Positions 22,149-33,950 are shown, counted from the first letter of the stretch. The stretch is DNA of 64,000 nt from Watersipora subatra (GCF_963576615.1 NC_088715.1:26439963-26503962), one strand, 5' to 3'. Numbers and translations: made by a program. The notes: generated by a model from the letters alone, not told the origin.

Positions 22149-22402
22149 AACATAACAGGCTTTTTAATCTATGAAACGAGCATGACAGCTAATCATTTGG
22201 TGTTTTTAAATACTGCGCTATTTAAAATTAAAAACATTCGTATATGCGAGAAATTGAACTACCAACTGTTTGGTGACCAACCGAACGTGCTACCAGAATG
22301 TGCCACAAAGAAAACATGTCAAAATATCTAACTTGTGAAACGAGCAGGACAAAAATTCATTTTCAAGTTTCGAATTTGATTGTGTCAAAATTTATAATGG
22401 CT

Positions 22403-22412
22403 TGCCCCTGGT

Positions 22413-22446
<34 letters not shown>

Positions 22447-22476
22447 AAACACGCTAACCGATTGCACCACAGAGAC
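22403..22476 (-). tRNA. tRNA-Asn(GUU) A69, discriminator A73
   Basis: Carries G73A, A71G, C64A, C29U, C25U and C11U; near-duplicate of A63 at 1,968 bp. Confidence 0.79.
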
Positions 22477-22730
22477 AACATAACAGGCTTTTTAATTTGT
22501 GAAACGAGCATGACACCTAATCTTTTGCGGGTTTTTAGTACTATGCGTAATAAAATTAAAAACAATCCTCTATGCGAGAAATTGAACCAACAACTGTTTG
22601 GTGACCAACCGAATGTGCTACCAGAATGTGCCACAAAGAAAACATGTCAAAATATCTAACTTGTTAAACGAGCAAGACAAAAATTCATTTTCAAGTTTCA
22701 AATTTGATTGTGTCAAAATTTATAATAGCT

Positions 22731-22804
22731 TGCCCCTGGGTGGGCTTGAACCACCAACCTTTCGGTAAACAGCCGAATGCTCTAACCGATTGCACCACAG
22801 AGAC
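22731..22804 (-). tRNA. tRNA-Asn(GUU) A70, discriminator A73
   Basis: Carries G73A, A71G, A37U, G26A, C23A (mismatch) and C11U; near-duplicate of A64. Confidence 0.76.
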
Positions 22805-23059
22805 AATATAACAGGTTTTTTAATCTGTGAAACGAGCATGACACCTAATCATTTGCTGGTTTTTAATACTGTGTGTAATGAAATTAAAAACAATCGTCTA
22901 TGGCAGAAATTGAACTACCAACTGTTTGGTTACCAAAAGAACGCGCTGCCAGAATGTGCCACAAAGAAAACATGTAAAAATATCTCACTTTTGAAACGAA
23001 CAAGACAATAAATTCATTTTCAATTTTCGAATTTGATCGTGTCACAGTTTATAAGTGCT

Positions 23060-23066
23060 CATCTTT

Positions 23067-23127
<61 letters not shown>

Positions 23128-23133
23128 AGAGAC
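23060..23133 (-). tRNA. tRNA-Asn(GUU) A71
   Basis: Carries C72U, G69A and G68A, as A65. Confidence 0.87.
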
Positions 23134-23386
23134 AACATAACAGGTTTTTTAATCGGTGAAACGAGCATGACACCTAATCATTTGCATGTTTTTAATACTG
23201 CGCGTATTAAAATTAAAAACCATCGTCTTTGACAGAAATTGAACTAAAACTGGTCGGTTACCAAAGAAACATGCTACATGATTGTGCCACAAAGAAAACA
23301 TGTCAGAATATCTAACCTGTGAAACGAGCAAGACAAAAATTCATTTTCAAGTTTCGAAGTTGATTGTGTTAAAATTTATAAATGCT

Positions 23387-23393
23387 CGTCCCT

Positions 23394-23449
<56 letters not shown>

Positions 23450-23460
23450 ACCACAGAGAC
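23387..23460 (-). tRNA. tRNA-Asn(GUU) A72
   Basis: Carries C11U only. Confidence 0.95.
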
Positions 23461-23714
23461 AACATAACAGGTTTTTTAATCTGTGAAACGAGCATGACAC
23501 CTAATCATGTGCTGGTTTTTAAAATTGTGTGTATTAAAATTAAAAACAATCGTCTATGCGAGAAATTGAACCAACAACTGTTTAGTGACCAACCGAACAT
23601 GCTACCAGAATGTGCCACGAAAAAAACATGTCAAAATATCTAACCTGTGAAACGAGCAAAACAAAAATTCATTTTCAAGTTTCAAAATTGATTGTGTCAA
23701 GATTTACAAAGGCT

Positions 23715-23721
23715 CGTCTCT

Positions 23722-23770
<49 letters not shown>

Positions 23771-23788
23771 TGATTGCACCACAGAGAC
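23715..23788 (-). tRNA. tRNA-Asn(GUU) A73
   Basis: Carries G69A (better acceptor), G18A (loses the conserved D-loop G) and C11U. Confidence 0.85.
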
Positions 23789-24042
23789 AACATAAAAGGC
23801 TTTTTAATCTGTAAAACGAGCATGACACCTAATTATTTGCTGGTTTTTAATACTACGCTTACTAAAATTAAAAACAATCATCTAAGGCAGAAATTGAACT
23901 ACCAACTGTTTGGTTACCAAACGAACGTTCTGCCGGAATGTGCCACAAAAAAAACGTGTCAAAATATCTAACTTGTGAAACGAGCAAGACAAAAATTCAT
24001 TTTCAAGTTTCGAATTTGATTGTGTGAAAATTTATAAGTGCT

Positions 24043-24116
24043 CGTCCCTAGGTGGGCTTGAACCACCAACTTTTCGGTTAACAGCCAAATGCAATAACCG
24101 ATTGCACCACAGAGAC
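24043..24116 (-). tRNA. tRNA-Asn(GUU) A74
   Basis: Carries C66U, G45A, C29U, G26A, C23U, G22U (mismatch) and C11U. Confidence 0.8.
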
Positions 24117-24370
24117 AACATAACAGGCTTTTTAATCTGTGAAACGAAGATGACAACTACTTATTTGCTGGTTTTTAAAACTGTGCTTACCAAAATTAAA
24201 AACAATCGTCTATGGCAGAAATTGAACTACCAACTGTTTGGTTACCAAACGAACGGGCTGCCAGAATGTGCCACAAAGAAAACATGTCAAAATATCTAAC
24301 TTGTGAAACGAGCAGGACAAAAATTCATTTTCAAGTTTCGAATTTGATTGTGTCAAAATTTATAAATGCT

Positions 24371-24444
24371 CGTCCCTGGGTGGGCTTGAACCACCAACCT
24401 TTTGGTTAACAGCCGAACGCTCTTACCGACTGCGCCACAGAGAC
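24371..24444 (-). tRNA. tRNA-Asn(GUU) A75
   Basis: Carries G41A (mismatch), C23A (mismatch), A15G and U20a to A. Confidence 0.8.
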
Positions 24445-24698
24445 AACATAACAGGTTTTTTAATTTGTGAAACGAGCAAGACACCTAATCATTTGCTGGT
24501 TTTTAAAATTGTGTGTATTAAAATTAAAAACAATCGTCTTTGACAGAAATTGAACTGAAAACTGTTCGGTTACCAAAGGAACATGCTACAACGTTATGCC
24601 ACAAAGAAAACATGTCAGAATATCTAACCTGTGAAACGAGCAAGACAAAAATTCATTTTCAAGTTTCGAAGTTGATTGTGTCAAAATTTATAAATGCT

Positions 24699-24710
24699 CG
24701 TCCCTGGGTA

Positions 24711-24761
<51 letters not shown>

Positions 24762-24772
24762 ACCACAGAGAC
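24699..24772 (-). tRNA. tRNA-Asn(GUU) A76
   Basis: Carries C62U (G52·U62) and C11U. Confidence 0.92.
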
Positions 24773-25026
24773 AACATAACAGGCTTTTTAATCTGTGAAA
24801 CGAGCATGACACCTAATCGTTTGCTGGTTTTTGATACTGCGCTTAGTAAAATTAAAAACAATCGTCTATGGCAAAAATTGAAATACCAACTGGTTGGTTA
24901 CCAAACGAACGTGCTGCCAGAATGTGTCAAAAAGAAAACATGTCAAAATATCAAACCTGTGAAACGAGCAAGACAAAAATTCATTTTTAAGTTTCGAATT
25001 TGATTGTGTCAAAATTTATAAATGCT

Positions 25027-25038
25027 CGTCCCTGGGTA

Positions 25039-25089
<51 letters not shown>

Positions 25090-25100
25090 ACCACAGAGAA
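25027..25100 (-). tRNA. tRNA-Asn(GUU) A77
   Basis: Carries G1U (no pair with C72), C62U and C11U. Confidence 0.85.
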
Positions 25101-25355
25101 AACATAACAGGTTTTTTAATCTGTGAAACGAGCATGACACCTAATCATTTGCATGTTTTTAAAATTGTGTGTATTAAAATTAAAAAGAATCTTCTATGCG
25201 AGAAATTGAACAAACAACTGTTTGGTGACGAACCGAAGGCGCTACCAGAATGTGCCACAAAGAAAACATGACAAAATATCTAACCTGTGAAACGAGCAAA
25301 ACCAAAAAACCATTTTCAAGTTTCGAAATTGTTTGTGTCAAAATTTTCAAAGGCT

Positions 25356-25429
25356 CGTCCCTAGGTGGGCTTGAACCACCAACCTTTTGGTTAACAGCCA
25401 AACGCACTAACCGATTGCGCCACAGAGAC
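25356..25429 (-). tRNA. tRNA-Asn(GUU) A78, compensated anticodon stem
   Basis: C29U with G41A gives U29-A41; also C66U and C23U. All stems close. Confidence 0.92.
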
Positions 25430-25683
25430 CACATAACAGGCTTTTTAATCTGTGAAACGAGCATGACACCTAATCATTTGCTGGTTTTTAATACTGTGCG
25501 ATTTAAAATTACAAACAATGGTCAATGGCAGAAATTGAAGTAACAACTGTTCAGTTACCAAAAGAACATGCTACAAGAATGTGCCACAAAGAAAACATGT
25601 CAGAATATCTAACCTGTGAAACAAGAAAGACAAAAATTCATTTTCAAGTTTCGAATTTGATTGGTTCAAAATTTACAAGGGCT

Positions 25684-25757
25684 CGTCCCGGGGTGGGCTT
25701 GAACCACCAACTTTTCGGTTAACAGCCGAATGCGATAACCGATTGCACCACGGAGAA
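25684..25757 (-). tRNA. tRNA-Asn(GUU) A79, degraded
   Basis: U6C with A67C and G1U leave two acceptor mismatches; also G45A, G26A, G22U and C11U. Confidence 0.74.
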
Positions 25758-26011
25758 AACATATCGGGCTTTTTAATCTGTGAAACGAAGATGACACCTA
25801 ACTATTTGCTGGTTTTTAATACTACGCTTACTAAAATTAAAAACCATCGTCTTTGACAGAAATTGAACTAAAAACTGTTCGGTTACCAAAAGAACATGCT
25901 ACAAGTATGTGCCACAAAGATAACATGTCAGAATATCTAACCTGTGAAACAAGCAAGACAAAAATTCATTTTCAAGTTTCGAATTTGATTGTGTCAAAAT
26001 TTATAAATGCT

Positions 26012-26039
26012 CGTCCCTGGGTGGGCTTGAACCACCAAA

Positions 26040-26074
<35 letters not shown>

Positions 26075-26085
26075 ACCACAGAGAC
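26012..26085 (-). tRNA. tRNA-Asn(GUU) A80
   Basis: Carries G46U and C11U. Confidence 0.93.
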
Positions 26086-26339
26086 AACATAACAGGTTTT
26101 TTAATCTGTGAAACGAAGATGACACCTAATCATTTGCTGGTTTTTAAAATTGTGTGTATTAAAATTAAAAACAATCGTCTATGCGAGAAATTGAACCAAC
26201 AACTGTTTAGTGACCAACCGAATGCGCTACCAGAATGTGCCACAAAGTAAACGTGTCAAAATATCTAACCTGTGAAACGAGCAAAACAAAAATTCATTTT
26301 CAAGTTTCGAATTTGATTGGTTCAAAATTTACAAGGGCT

Positions 26340-26346
26340 CGTCCCT

Positions 26347-26386
<40 letters not shown>

Positions 26387-26413
26387 TGCGATAACCGATT
26401 GCACCACAGAGAA
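26340..26413 (-). tRNA. tRNA-Asn(GUU) A81
   Basis: Carries G1U and G22U (mismatches), G26A and C11U. Confidence 0.8.
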
Positions 26414-26667
26414 AACATATCAGGCTTTTTAATCTGTGAAACGAAGATGACACCTAATTATTTGCTGGTTTTTAATACTGCGCTTACTAAAATTAAAAAC
26501 AATCATCTATGGCAGAAAATGAACTACCAACTGTTTGGTTACCAAAGGAACGTGCTGCCAGAATGTGCCACAAAGAAAACATGTCAAAATATCTAACTTG
26601 TGAAACGAGCAAGACAAAAATTGATTTTCAAGTTTCGAATTTGATTGTGTGAAAATTTATAAGTGCT

Positions 26668-26741
26668 CATCCCTGGGTGGGCTTGAACCACTAACTTTTC
26701 GGTTAACAGCCGAACGCGCTAACAGATTGCACCACAGTGAC
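26668..26741 (-). tRNA. tRNA-Asn(GUU) A82, degraded
   Basis: Carries U4A (A4·G69), G49A (A49·C65), G18U, C72U, G45A and C11U. Confidence 0.74.
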
Positions 26742-26995
26742 AACATAACAGGCTTTTTAATCTGTGAAACGAAGATGACAACTACTTATTTGCTGGTTTT
26801 TAATACTGTGCTTAGCAAAATTAAAAAGAATCATCTATGGCAGAAATTGAACTACTAACTGTTTGGTTACTAAACGAACGCGCTGCCAGAATGTGCCACA
26901 AAGAAAACATGTCAAAATATCTAACTTGTGAAACGAGCAGGACAAAAATTCATTTTCAAGTTTCGAATTTGATTGTGTCAAAATTTATAAGTGCT

Positions 26996-27069
26996 CGTCC
27001 CTGGGTGGGCTTGAACCACCAACCTTCCGGTTAACAGCCGAACGCACTAACCGATTGCACCACAGTGAC
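26996..27069 (-). tRNA. tRNA-Asn(GUU) A83
   Basis: Carries U4A (mismatch), A42G (U28·G42), C23U and C11U. Confidence 0.84.
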
Positions 27070-27322
27070 AGCATAACAGTTTTTTAATCTGTGAAATGAG
27101 CATGACACCTAATCATTTGCTGGTTTTTAAAATTGTGTGCATTAAACTTAAAAACAATCATCTATGCGAGAAATTGAACCAACAACTGTTTAGTGACCAA
27201 CCGAACGTGCTACCGGAATGTGCCACAAAGAAAACATGTCAAAATATCTAACCTGTGAAACGAGCAAAACAAAAAATCATTTTCAAGTTTCGAAATTGAT
27301 TGTGTCAAAATTTACAAAGGCT

Positions 27323-27329
27323 CGTCTCT

Positions 27330-27390
<61 letters not shown>

Positions 27391-27396
27391 AGAGAC
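27323..27396 (-). tRNA. tRNA-Asn(GUU) A84
   Basis: Carries G69A only, so the acceptor stem is fully Watson-Crick; a very strong copy. Confidence 0.95.
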
Positions 27397-27650
27397 AACA
27401 TAACAGGCTTTTTAATCTGTGAAACGAGCATGACACCTAAACATTTGTATGTTTTTAATACTGTGTATATTAAAATTTAAAACAATAGTCTATGGAAAAA
27501 ATTGAACCAACAACTGTTTGGTGACCAACCGAGCGCGCTACCAGAATGTGCCACAAAAAAAACATGTCAATATATCTAACCTGTGAAACGAGCAAGACAA
27601 AAATTCATTTTTAAGTTTCGAATTTGATTGTGTCAAACTTTATAAATGCT

Positions 27651-27657
27651 CGTCCCT

Positions 27658-27713
<56 letters not shown>

Positions 27714-27724
27714 ACCACAGAGAC
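27651..27724 (-). tRNA. tRNA-Asn(GUU) A85
   Basis: Carries C11U only. Confidence 0.95.
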
Positions 27725-27977
27725 AACATAACAGGCTTTTTAATCTGTGAAACGAAGATGACACCTAACTATTTGCTGCTTTTTAATACTACGCTTACTA
27801 AAATTAGAAACAATCGTCTATGGCAGAAATTGAACTGCCAACTGTTTGGTTACCAAAAGAACGCGTTGCCAGAATGTGCCACAAAGAAAACATGTCAAAA
27901 TATCTAACTTGTGAAACGAGAAAACAAAAATTCATTTTCAAGTTTCGAATTTGATTGTGTCAAAATTTATAAGTGCT

Positions 27978-28051
27978 CGTCCCTGGGTGGGCTTCAACCA
28001 CCAACCTTTCGGTAAACAGCCGAATGCTCTAACCGATTGCACCACAGAGAC
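27978..28051 (-). pseudogene. tRNA-Asn(GUU) A86, C56G
   Basis: C56G removes the invariant T-loop C and B-box C; A37U changes the base after the anticodon; C23A breaks a D pair; also G26A and C11U. Founder-like member of six such copies. Confidence 0.75.
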
Positions 28052-28305
28052 AATATAACAGGTTTTTTAATCTGTGAAACGAGCATGACACCTAATCATT
28101 TGCATGTTTTTAATACTGCGCTTACTAAAATTAAAAACAATCATCTATGGCAAAATTTGAAATACCAACTGGTTGGTTACCAAACGAACGCGCTGCCAGA
28201 ATGTGTCACAAAAAAAACATGTCAAAATATAAAACCTGTGAAACGAGCAAGACACAAATTCATTTTTAAGTTTCGAATATGATTGTGTCAAAATTTATAA
28301 ATGCT

Positions 28306-28312
28306 CGTCCCT

Positions 28313-28355
<43 letters not shown>

Positions 28356-28379
28356 ACTAACCGATTGCGCCACAGAGAC
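28306..28379 (-). tRNA. tRNA-Asn(GUU) A87
   Basis: Carries C23U (G12·U23) only. Confidence 0.95.
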
Positions 28380-28633
28380 AACATAACAGGTTTTTTAATC
28401 TGTGAAAAGAGCATGACACCTCATCATTTGCTGGTTTTTAATACTACGCTTACTAAAATTAGAAACAATCATCTATGGCAGAAATTGAACTACCAACTGT
28501 TTGGTTACCAAACAAACGCGCTGCCAGATTGTGCCACAAAGAAAACATGTCAAAATATCTAACTTGTGAAACGAGCAAGACAAAAATTCATATTCAAGTT
28601 TCGAAATTGATTGTGTCAAAATTTATAAGTGCT

Positions 28634-28640
28634 CATCCCT

Positions 28641-28701
<61 letters not shown>

Positions 28702-28707
28702 AGAGAC
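28634..28707 (-). tRNA. tRNA-Asn(GUU) A88
   Basis: Carries C72U only. Confidence 0.94.
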
Positions 28708-28960
28708 AACATAACAGGTTTTTTAATCGGTGAAACGAGCATGACACCTAATCATTTGCATGTTTTTAATACTGCGCGTATTAAAATTAAAAACCATCGT
28801 CTTTGACAGAAATTGAACTAAAACTGGTCGGTTACCAAAGGAACATGCTACATGATTGTGCCACAAAGAAAACATGTCAGAATATCTAACCTGTGAAACG
28901 AGCAAGACAAAAATTCATTTTCAAGTTTCGAAGTTGATTGTGTTAAAATTTATAAATGCT

Positions 28961-28974
28961 CGTCCCTGGGTGGC

Positions 28975-29007
<33 letters not shown>

Positions 29008-29034
29008 AGCGCTAACCGATTGCACCACAGAGAC
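28961..29034 (-). tRNA. tRNA-Asn(GUU) A89
   Basis: Carries C60G in the T loop and B box, G26U and C11U. Confidence 0.86.
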
Positions 29035-29287
29035 AACATAACAGGTTTTTTAATCTGTGAAACGAGCATGACACCTAATCATGTGCTGGTTTTTAAAATT
29101 GTGTGTATTAAAATTAATAACAATCGTCTATGCGAGAAATTGAACCAACAACTGTTTAGTGACCAACCGAACATGCTACCAGAATGTGCCACAAAAAAAC
29201 ATGTCAAAATATCTAACCTGTGAAACGAGCAAAACAAAAATTCATTTTCAAGTTTCGAAATTGATTGTGTCAAAATTTACAAAGGCT

Positions 29288-29294
29288 CGTCTCT

Positions 29295-29334
<40 letters not shown>

Positions 29335-29361
29335 TGCGATAACCGATTGCACCACAGAGAA
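29288..29361 (-). tRNA. tRNA-Asn(GUU) A90, chimeric
   Basis: The 3' half has G69A of the A99 type, the 5' half has G1U, C11U, G22U and G26A of the A81 type. It sits on the junction of the 2,948-bp tandem duplication. Confidence 0.82.
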
Positions 29362-29615
29362 AACATATCAGGCTTTTTAATCTGTGAAACGAAGATGACA
29401 CCTAATTATTTGCTGGTTTTTAATACTGCGCTTACTAAAATTAAAAACAATCATCTATGGCAGAAAATGAACTACCAACTGTTTGGTTACCAAAGGAACG
29501 TGCTGCCAGAATGTGCCACAAAGAAAACATGTCAAAATATCTAACTTGTGAAACGAGCAAGACAAAAATTGATTTTCAAGTTTCGAATTTGATTGTGTGA
29601 AAATTTATAAGTGCT

Positions 29616-29689
29616 CATCCCTGGGTGGGCTTGAACCACTAACTTTTCGGTTAACAGCCGAACGCGCTAACAGATTGCACCACAGTGAC
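29616..29689 (-). tRNA. tRNA-Asn(GUU) A91, degraded
   Basis: Same changes as A82. Confidence 0.74.
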
Positions 29690-29943
29690 AACATAACAGG
29701 CTTTTTAATCTGTGAAACGAAGATGACAACTACTTATTTGCTGGTTTTTAATACTGTGCTTAGCAAAATTAAAAAGAATCATCTATGGCAGAAATTGAAC
29801 TACTAACTGTTTGGTTACTAAACGAACGCGCTGCCAGAATGTGCCACAAAGAAAACATGTCAAAATATCTAACTTGTGAAACGAGCAGGACAAAAATTCA
29901 TTTTCAAGTTTCGAATTTGATTGTGTCAAAATTTATAAGTGCT

Positions 29944-30017
29944 CGTCCCTGGGTGGGCTTGAACCACCAACCTTCCGGTTAACAGCCGAACGCACTAACC
30001 GATTGCACCACAGTGAC
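29944..30017 (-). tRNA. tRNA-Asn(GUU) A92
   Basis: Same changes as A83. Confidence 0.84.
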
Positions 30018-30270
30018 AGCATAACAGTTTTTTAATCTGTGAAATGAGCATGACACCTAATCATTTGCTGGTTTTTAAAATTGTGTGCATTAAACTTAAA
30101 AACAATCATCTATGCGAGAAATTGAACCAACAACTGTTTAGTGACCAACCGAACGTGCTACCGGAATGTGCCACAAAGAAAACATGTCAAAATATCTAAC
30201 CTGTGAAACGAGCAAAACAAAAAATCATTTTCAAGTTTCGAAATTGATTGTGTCAAAATTTACAAAGGCT

Positions 30271-30277
30271 CGTCTCT

Positions 30278-30338
<61 letters not shown>

Positions 30339-30344
30339 AGAGAC
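30271..30344 (-). tRNA. tRNA-Asn(GUU) A93
   Basis: Same as A84 (G69A only). Confidence 0.95.
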
Positions 30345-30598
30345 AACATAACAGGCTTTTTAATCTGTGAAACGAGCATGACACCTAAACATTTGTATGT
30401 TTTTAATACTGTGTATATTAAAATTTAAAACAATAGTCTATGGAAAAAATTGAACCAACAACTGTTTGGTGACCAACCGAGCGCGCTACCAGAATGTGCC
30501 ACAAAAAAAACATGTCAATATATCTAACCTGTGAAACGAGCAAGACAAAAATTCATTTTTAAGTTTCGAATTTGATTGTGTCAAACTTTATAAATGCT

Positions 30599-30605
30599 CG
30601 TCCCT

Positions 30606-30661
<56 letters not shown>

Positions 30662-30672
30662 ACCACAGAGAC
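30599..30672 (-). tRNA. tRNA-Asn(GUU) A94
   Basis: Carries C11U only. Confidence 0.95.
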
Positions 30673-30925
30673 AACATAACAGGCTTTTTAATCTGTGAAA
30701 CGAAGATGACACCTAACTATTTGCTGCTTTTTAATACTACGCTTACTAAAATTAGAAACAATCGTCTATGGCAGAAATTGAACTGCCAACTGTTTGGTTA
30801 CCAAAAGAACGCGTTGCCAGAATGTGCCACAAAGAAAACATGTCAAAATATCTAACTTGTGAAACGAGAAAACAAAAATTCATTTTCAAGTTTCGAATTT
30901 GATTGTGTCAAAATTTATAAGTGCT

Positions 30926-30999
30926 CGTCCCTGGGTGGGCTTCAACCACCAACCTTTCGGTAAACAGCCGAATGCTCTAACCGATTGCACCACAGAGAC
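30926..30999 (-). pseudogene. tRNA-Asn(GUU) A95, C56G
   Basis: Same changes as A86. Confidence 0.75.
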
Positions 31000-31253
31000 A
31001 ATATAACAGGTTTTTTAATCTGTGAAACGAGCATGACACCTAATCATTTGCATGTTTTTAATACTGCGCTTACTAAAATTAAAAACAATCATCTATGGCA
31101 AAATTTGAAATACCAACTGGTTGGTTACCAAACGAACGCGCTGCCAGAATGTGTCACAAAAAAAACATGTCAAAATATAAAACCTGTGAAACGAGCAAGA
31201 CACAAATTCATTTTTAAGTTTCGAATATGATTGTGTCAAAATTTATAAATGCT

Positions 31254-31260
31254 CGTCCCT

Positions 31261-31303
<43 letters not shown>

Positions 31304-31327
31304 ACTAACCGATTGCGCCACAGAGAC
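31254..31327 (-). tRNA. tRNA-Asn(GUU) A96
   Basis: Carries C23U only. Confidence 0.95.
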
Positions 31328-31581
31328 AACATAACAGGTTTTTTAATCTGTGAAAAGAGCATGACACCTCATCATTTGCTGGTTTTTAATACTACGCTTA
31401 CTAAAATTAGAAACAATCATCTATGGCAGAAATTGAACTACCAACTGTTTGGTTACCAAACAAACGCGCTGCCAGATTGTGCCACAAAGAAAACATGTCA
31501 AAATATCTAACTTGTGAAACGAGCAAGACAAAAATTCATATTCAAGTTTCGAAATTGATTGTGTCAAAATTTATAAGTGCT

Positions 31582-31588
31582 CATCCCT

Positions 31589-31649
<61 letters not shown>

Positions 31650-31655
31650 AGAGAC
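31582..31655 (-). tRNA. tRNA-Asn(GUU) A97
   Basis: Carries C72U only. Confidence 0.94.
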
Positions 31656-31908
31656 AACATAACAGGTTTTTTAATCGGTGAAACGAGCATGACACCTAAT
31701 CATTTGCATGTTTTTAATACTGCGCGTATTAAAATTAAAAACCATCGTCTTTGACAGAAATTGAACTAAAACTGGTCGGTTACCAAAGGAACATGCTACA
31801 TGATTGTGCCACAAAGAAAACATGTCAGAATATCTAACCTGTGAAACGAGCAAGACAAAAATTCATTTTCAAGTTTCGAAGTTGATTGTGTTAAAATTTA
31901 TAAATGCT

Positions 31909-31922
31909 CGTCCCTGGGTGGC

Positions 31923-31955
<33 letters not shown>

Positions 31956-31982
31956 AGCGCTAACCGATTGCACCACAGAGAC
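31909..31982 (-). tRNA. tRNA-Asn(GUU) A98
   Basis: Same as A89 (C60G, G26U, C11U). Confidence 0.86.
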
Positions 31983-32235
31983 AACATAACAGGTTTTTTA
32001 ATCTGTGAAACGAGCATGACACCTAATCATGTGCTGGTTTTTAAAATTGTGTGTATTAAAATTAATAACAATCGTCTATGCGAGAAATTGAACCAACAAC
32101 TGTTTAGTGACCAACCGAACATGCTACCAGAATGTGCCACAAAAAAACATGTCAAAATATCTAACCTGTGAAACGAGCAAAACAAAAATTCATTTTCAAG
32201 TTTCGAAATTGATTGTGTCAAAATTTACAAAGGCT

Positions 32236-32242
32236 CGTCTCT

Positions 32243-32291
<49 letters not shown>

Positions 32292-32309
32292 TGATTGCAC
32301 CACAGAGAC
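32236..32309 (-). tRNA. tRNA-Asn(GUU) A99
   Basis: Same as A73 (G69A, G18A, C11U). Confidence 0.85.
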
Positions 32310-32563
32310 AACATAAAAGGCTTTTTAATCTGTAAAACGAGCATGACACCTAATTATTTGCTGGTTTTTAATACTACGCTTACTAAAATTAAAAACAATC
32401 ATCTAAGGCAGAAATTGAACTACCAACTGTTTGGTTACCAAACGAACGTTCTGCCAGAATGTGCCAAAAAAAAAACGTGTCAAAATATCTAACTTGTGAA
32501 ACGAGCAAGACAAAAATTCATTTTCAAGTTTCGAATTTGATTGTGTGAAAATTTATAAGTGCT

Positions 32564-32637
32564 CGTCCCTAGGTGGGCTTGAACCACCAACTTTTCGGTT
32601 AACAGCCAAATGCAATAACCGATTGCACCACAGAGAC
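32564..32637 (-). tRNA. tRNA-Asn(GUU) A100
   Basis: Same as A74. Confidence 0.8.
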
Positions 32638-32891
32638 AACATAACAGGCTTTTTAATCTGTGAAACGAAGATGACAACTACTTATTTGCTGGTTTTTAAT
32701 ACTGTGCTTACCAAAATTAAAAACAATCGTCTATGGCAGAAATTGAACTACCAACTGTTTGGTTACCAAACGAACGGGCTGCCAGAATGTGCCACAAAGA
32801 AAACATGTCAAAATATCTAACTTGTGAAACGAGCAGGACAAAAATTCATTTTCAAGTTTCGAATTTGATTGTGTCAAAATTTATAAATGCT

Positions 32892-32965
32892 CGTCCCTGG
32901 GTGGGCTTGAACCACCAACCTTTTGGTTAACAGCCGAACGCGCTTACCGATTGCGCCACAGAGAC
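32892..32965 (-). tRNA. tRNA-Asn(GUU) A101
   Basis: Carries G41A (mismatch) and U20a to A; relative of A75 without its D-stem change. Confidence 0.86.
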
Positions 32966-33219
32966 AACATAACAGGTTTTTTAATTTGTGAAACGAGCAA
33001 GACACCTAATCATTTGCTGGTTTTTAAAATTGTGTGTATTAAAATTAAAAACAATCGTCTTTGACAGAAATTGAACTGAAAACTGTTCGGTTACCAAAGG
33101 AACATGCTACAACGTTATGCCACAAAGAAAACATGTCAGAATATCTAACCTGTGAAACGAGCAAGACAAAAATTCATTTTCAAGTTTCGAATTTGATTGT
33201 GTCAAAATTTATAAATGCT

Positions 33220-33231
33220 CGTCCCTGGGTA

Positions 33232-33282
<51 letters not shown>

Positions 33283-33293
33283 ACCACAGAGAA
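33220..33293 (-). tRNA. tRNA-Asn(GUU) A102
   Basis: Carries G1U, C62U and C11U, as A77. The unit matching A76 is missing before it. Confidence 0.85.
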
Positions 33294-33548
33294 AACATAA
33301 CAGGTTTTTTAATCTGTGAAACGAGCATGACACCTAATCATTTGCATGTTTTTAAAATTGTGTGTATTAAAATTAAAAACAATCGTCTATGCGAGAAATT
33401 GAACAAACAACTGTTTGGTGACGAACCGAAGGCGCTACCAGAATGTGCCACAAAGAAAACATGACAAAATATCTAACCTGTGAAACGAGCAAAACCAAAA
33501 AACCATTTTCAAGTTTCGAAATTGTTTGTGTCAAAATTTTCAAAGGCT

Positions 33549-33556
33549 CGTCCCTA

Positions 33557-33592
<36 letters not shown>

Positions 33593-33622
33593 AAACGCGC
33601 TAACCGATTGCGCCACAGAGAC
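33549..33622 (-). tRNA. tRNA-Asn(GUU) A103
   Basis: Carries C66U and C29U (U29·G41), both wobbles; the A78 relative without G41A. Confidence 0.92.
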
Positions 33623-33876
33623 CACATAACAGGCTTTTTAATCTGTGAAACGAGCATGACACCTAATCATTTGCTGGTTTTTAATACTGTGGGATTTAAA
33701 ATTACAAACAATGGTCATTGGCAGAAATTGAAGTAACAACTGTTCGGTTACCAAAGGAACATGCTACAAGAATGTGCCACAAAAATAACATGTCAGAATA
33801 TCTAACCTGTGAAACAAGCAAAACAAAAAATCATTTTCAAGTTTCGAAATTGATTGTGTCAAAATTTACAAAGGCT

Positions 33877-33883
33877 CGTCTCT

Positions 33884-33926
<43 letters not shown>

Positions 33927-33950
33927 CCTAACCGATTGCGCCACAGAGAC
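33877..33950 (-). tRNA. tRNA-Asn(GUU) A104
   Basis: Carries G69A and C23G (G12·G23 mismatch). Confidence 0.88.

Larger units (their letters stand above)
26350..29297. repeat. 9-unit block (2,948 bp), copy 1
   Basis: Every distinctive variant of copies A81-A89 recurs in A90-A98 at an offset of 2,948 bp. The tandem junction lies inside copy A90, which is a chimera. Edges are approximate. Confidence 0.88.
29298..32245. repeat. 9-unit block (2,948 bp), copy 2
   Basis: Second copy of the preceding block. After about 32,245 the array switches to units matching 23,715 onward (A99 equals A73). Confidence 0.88.
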
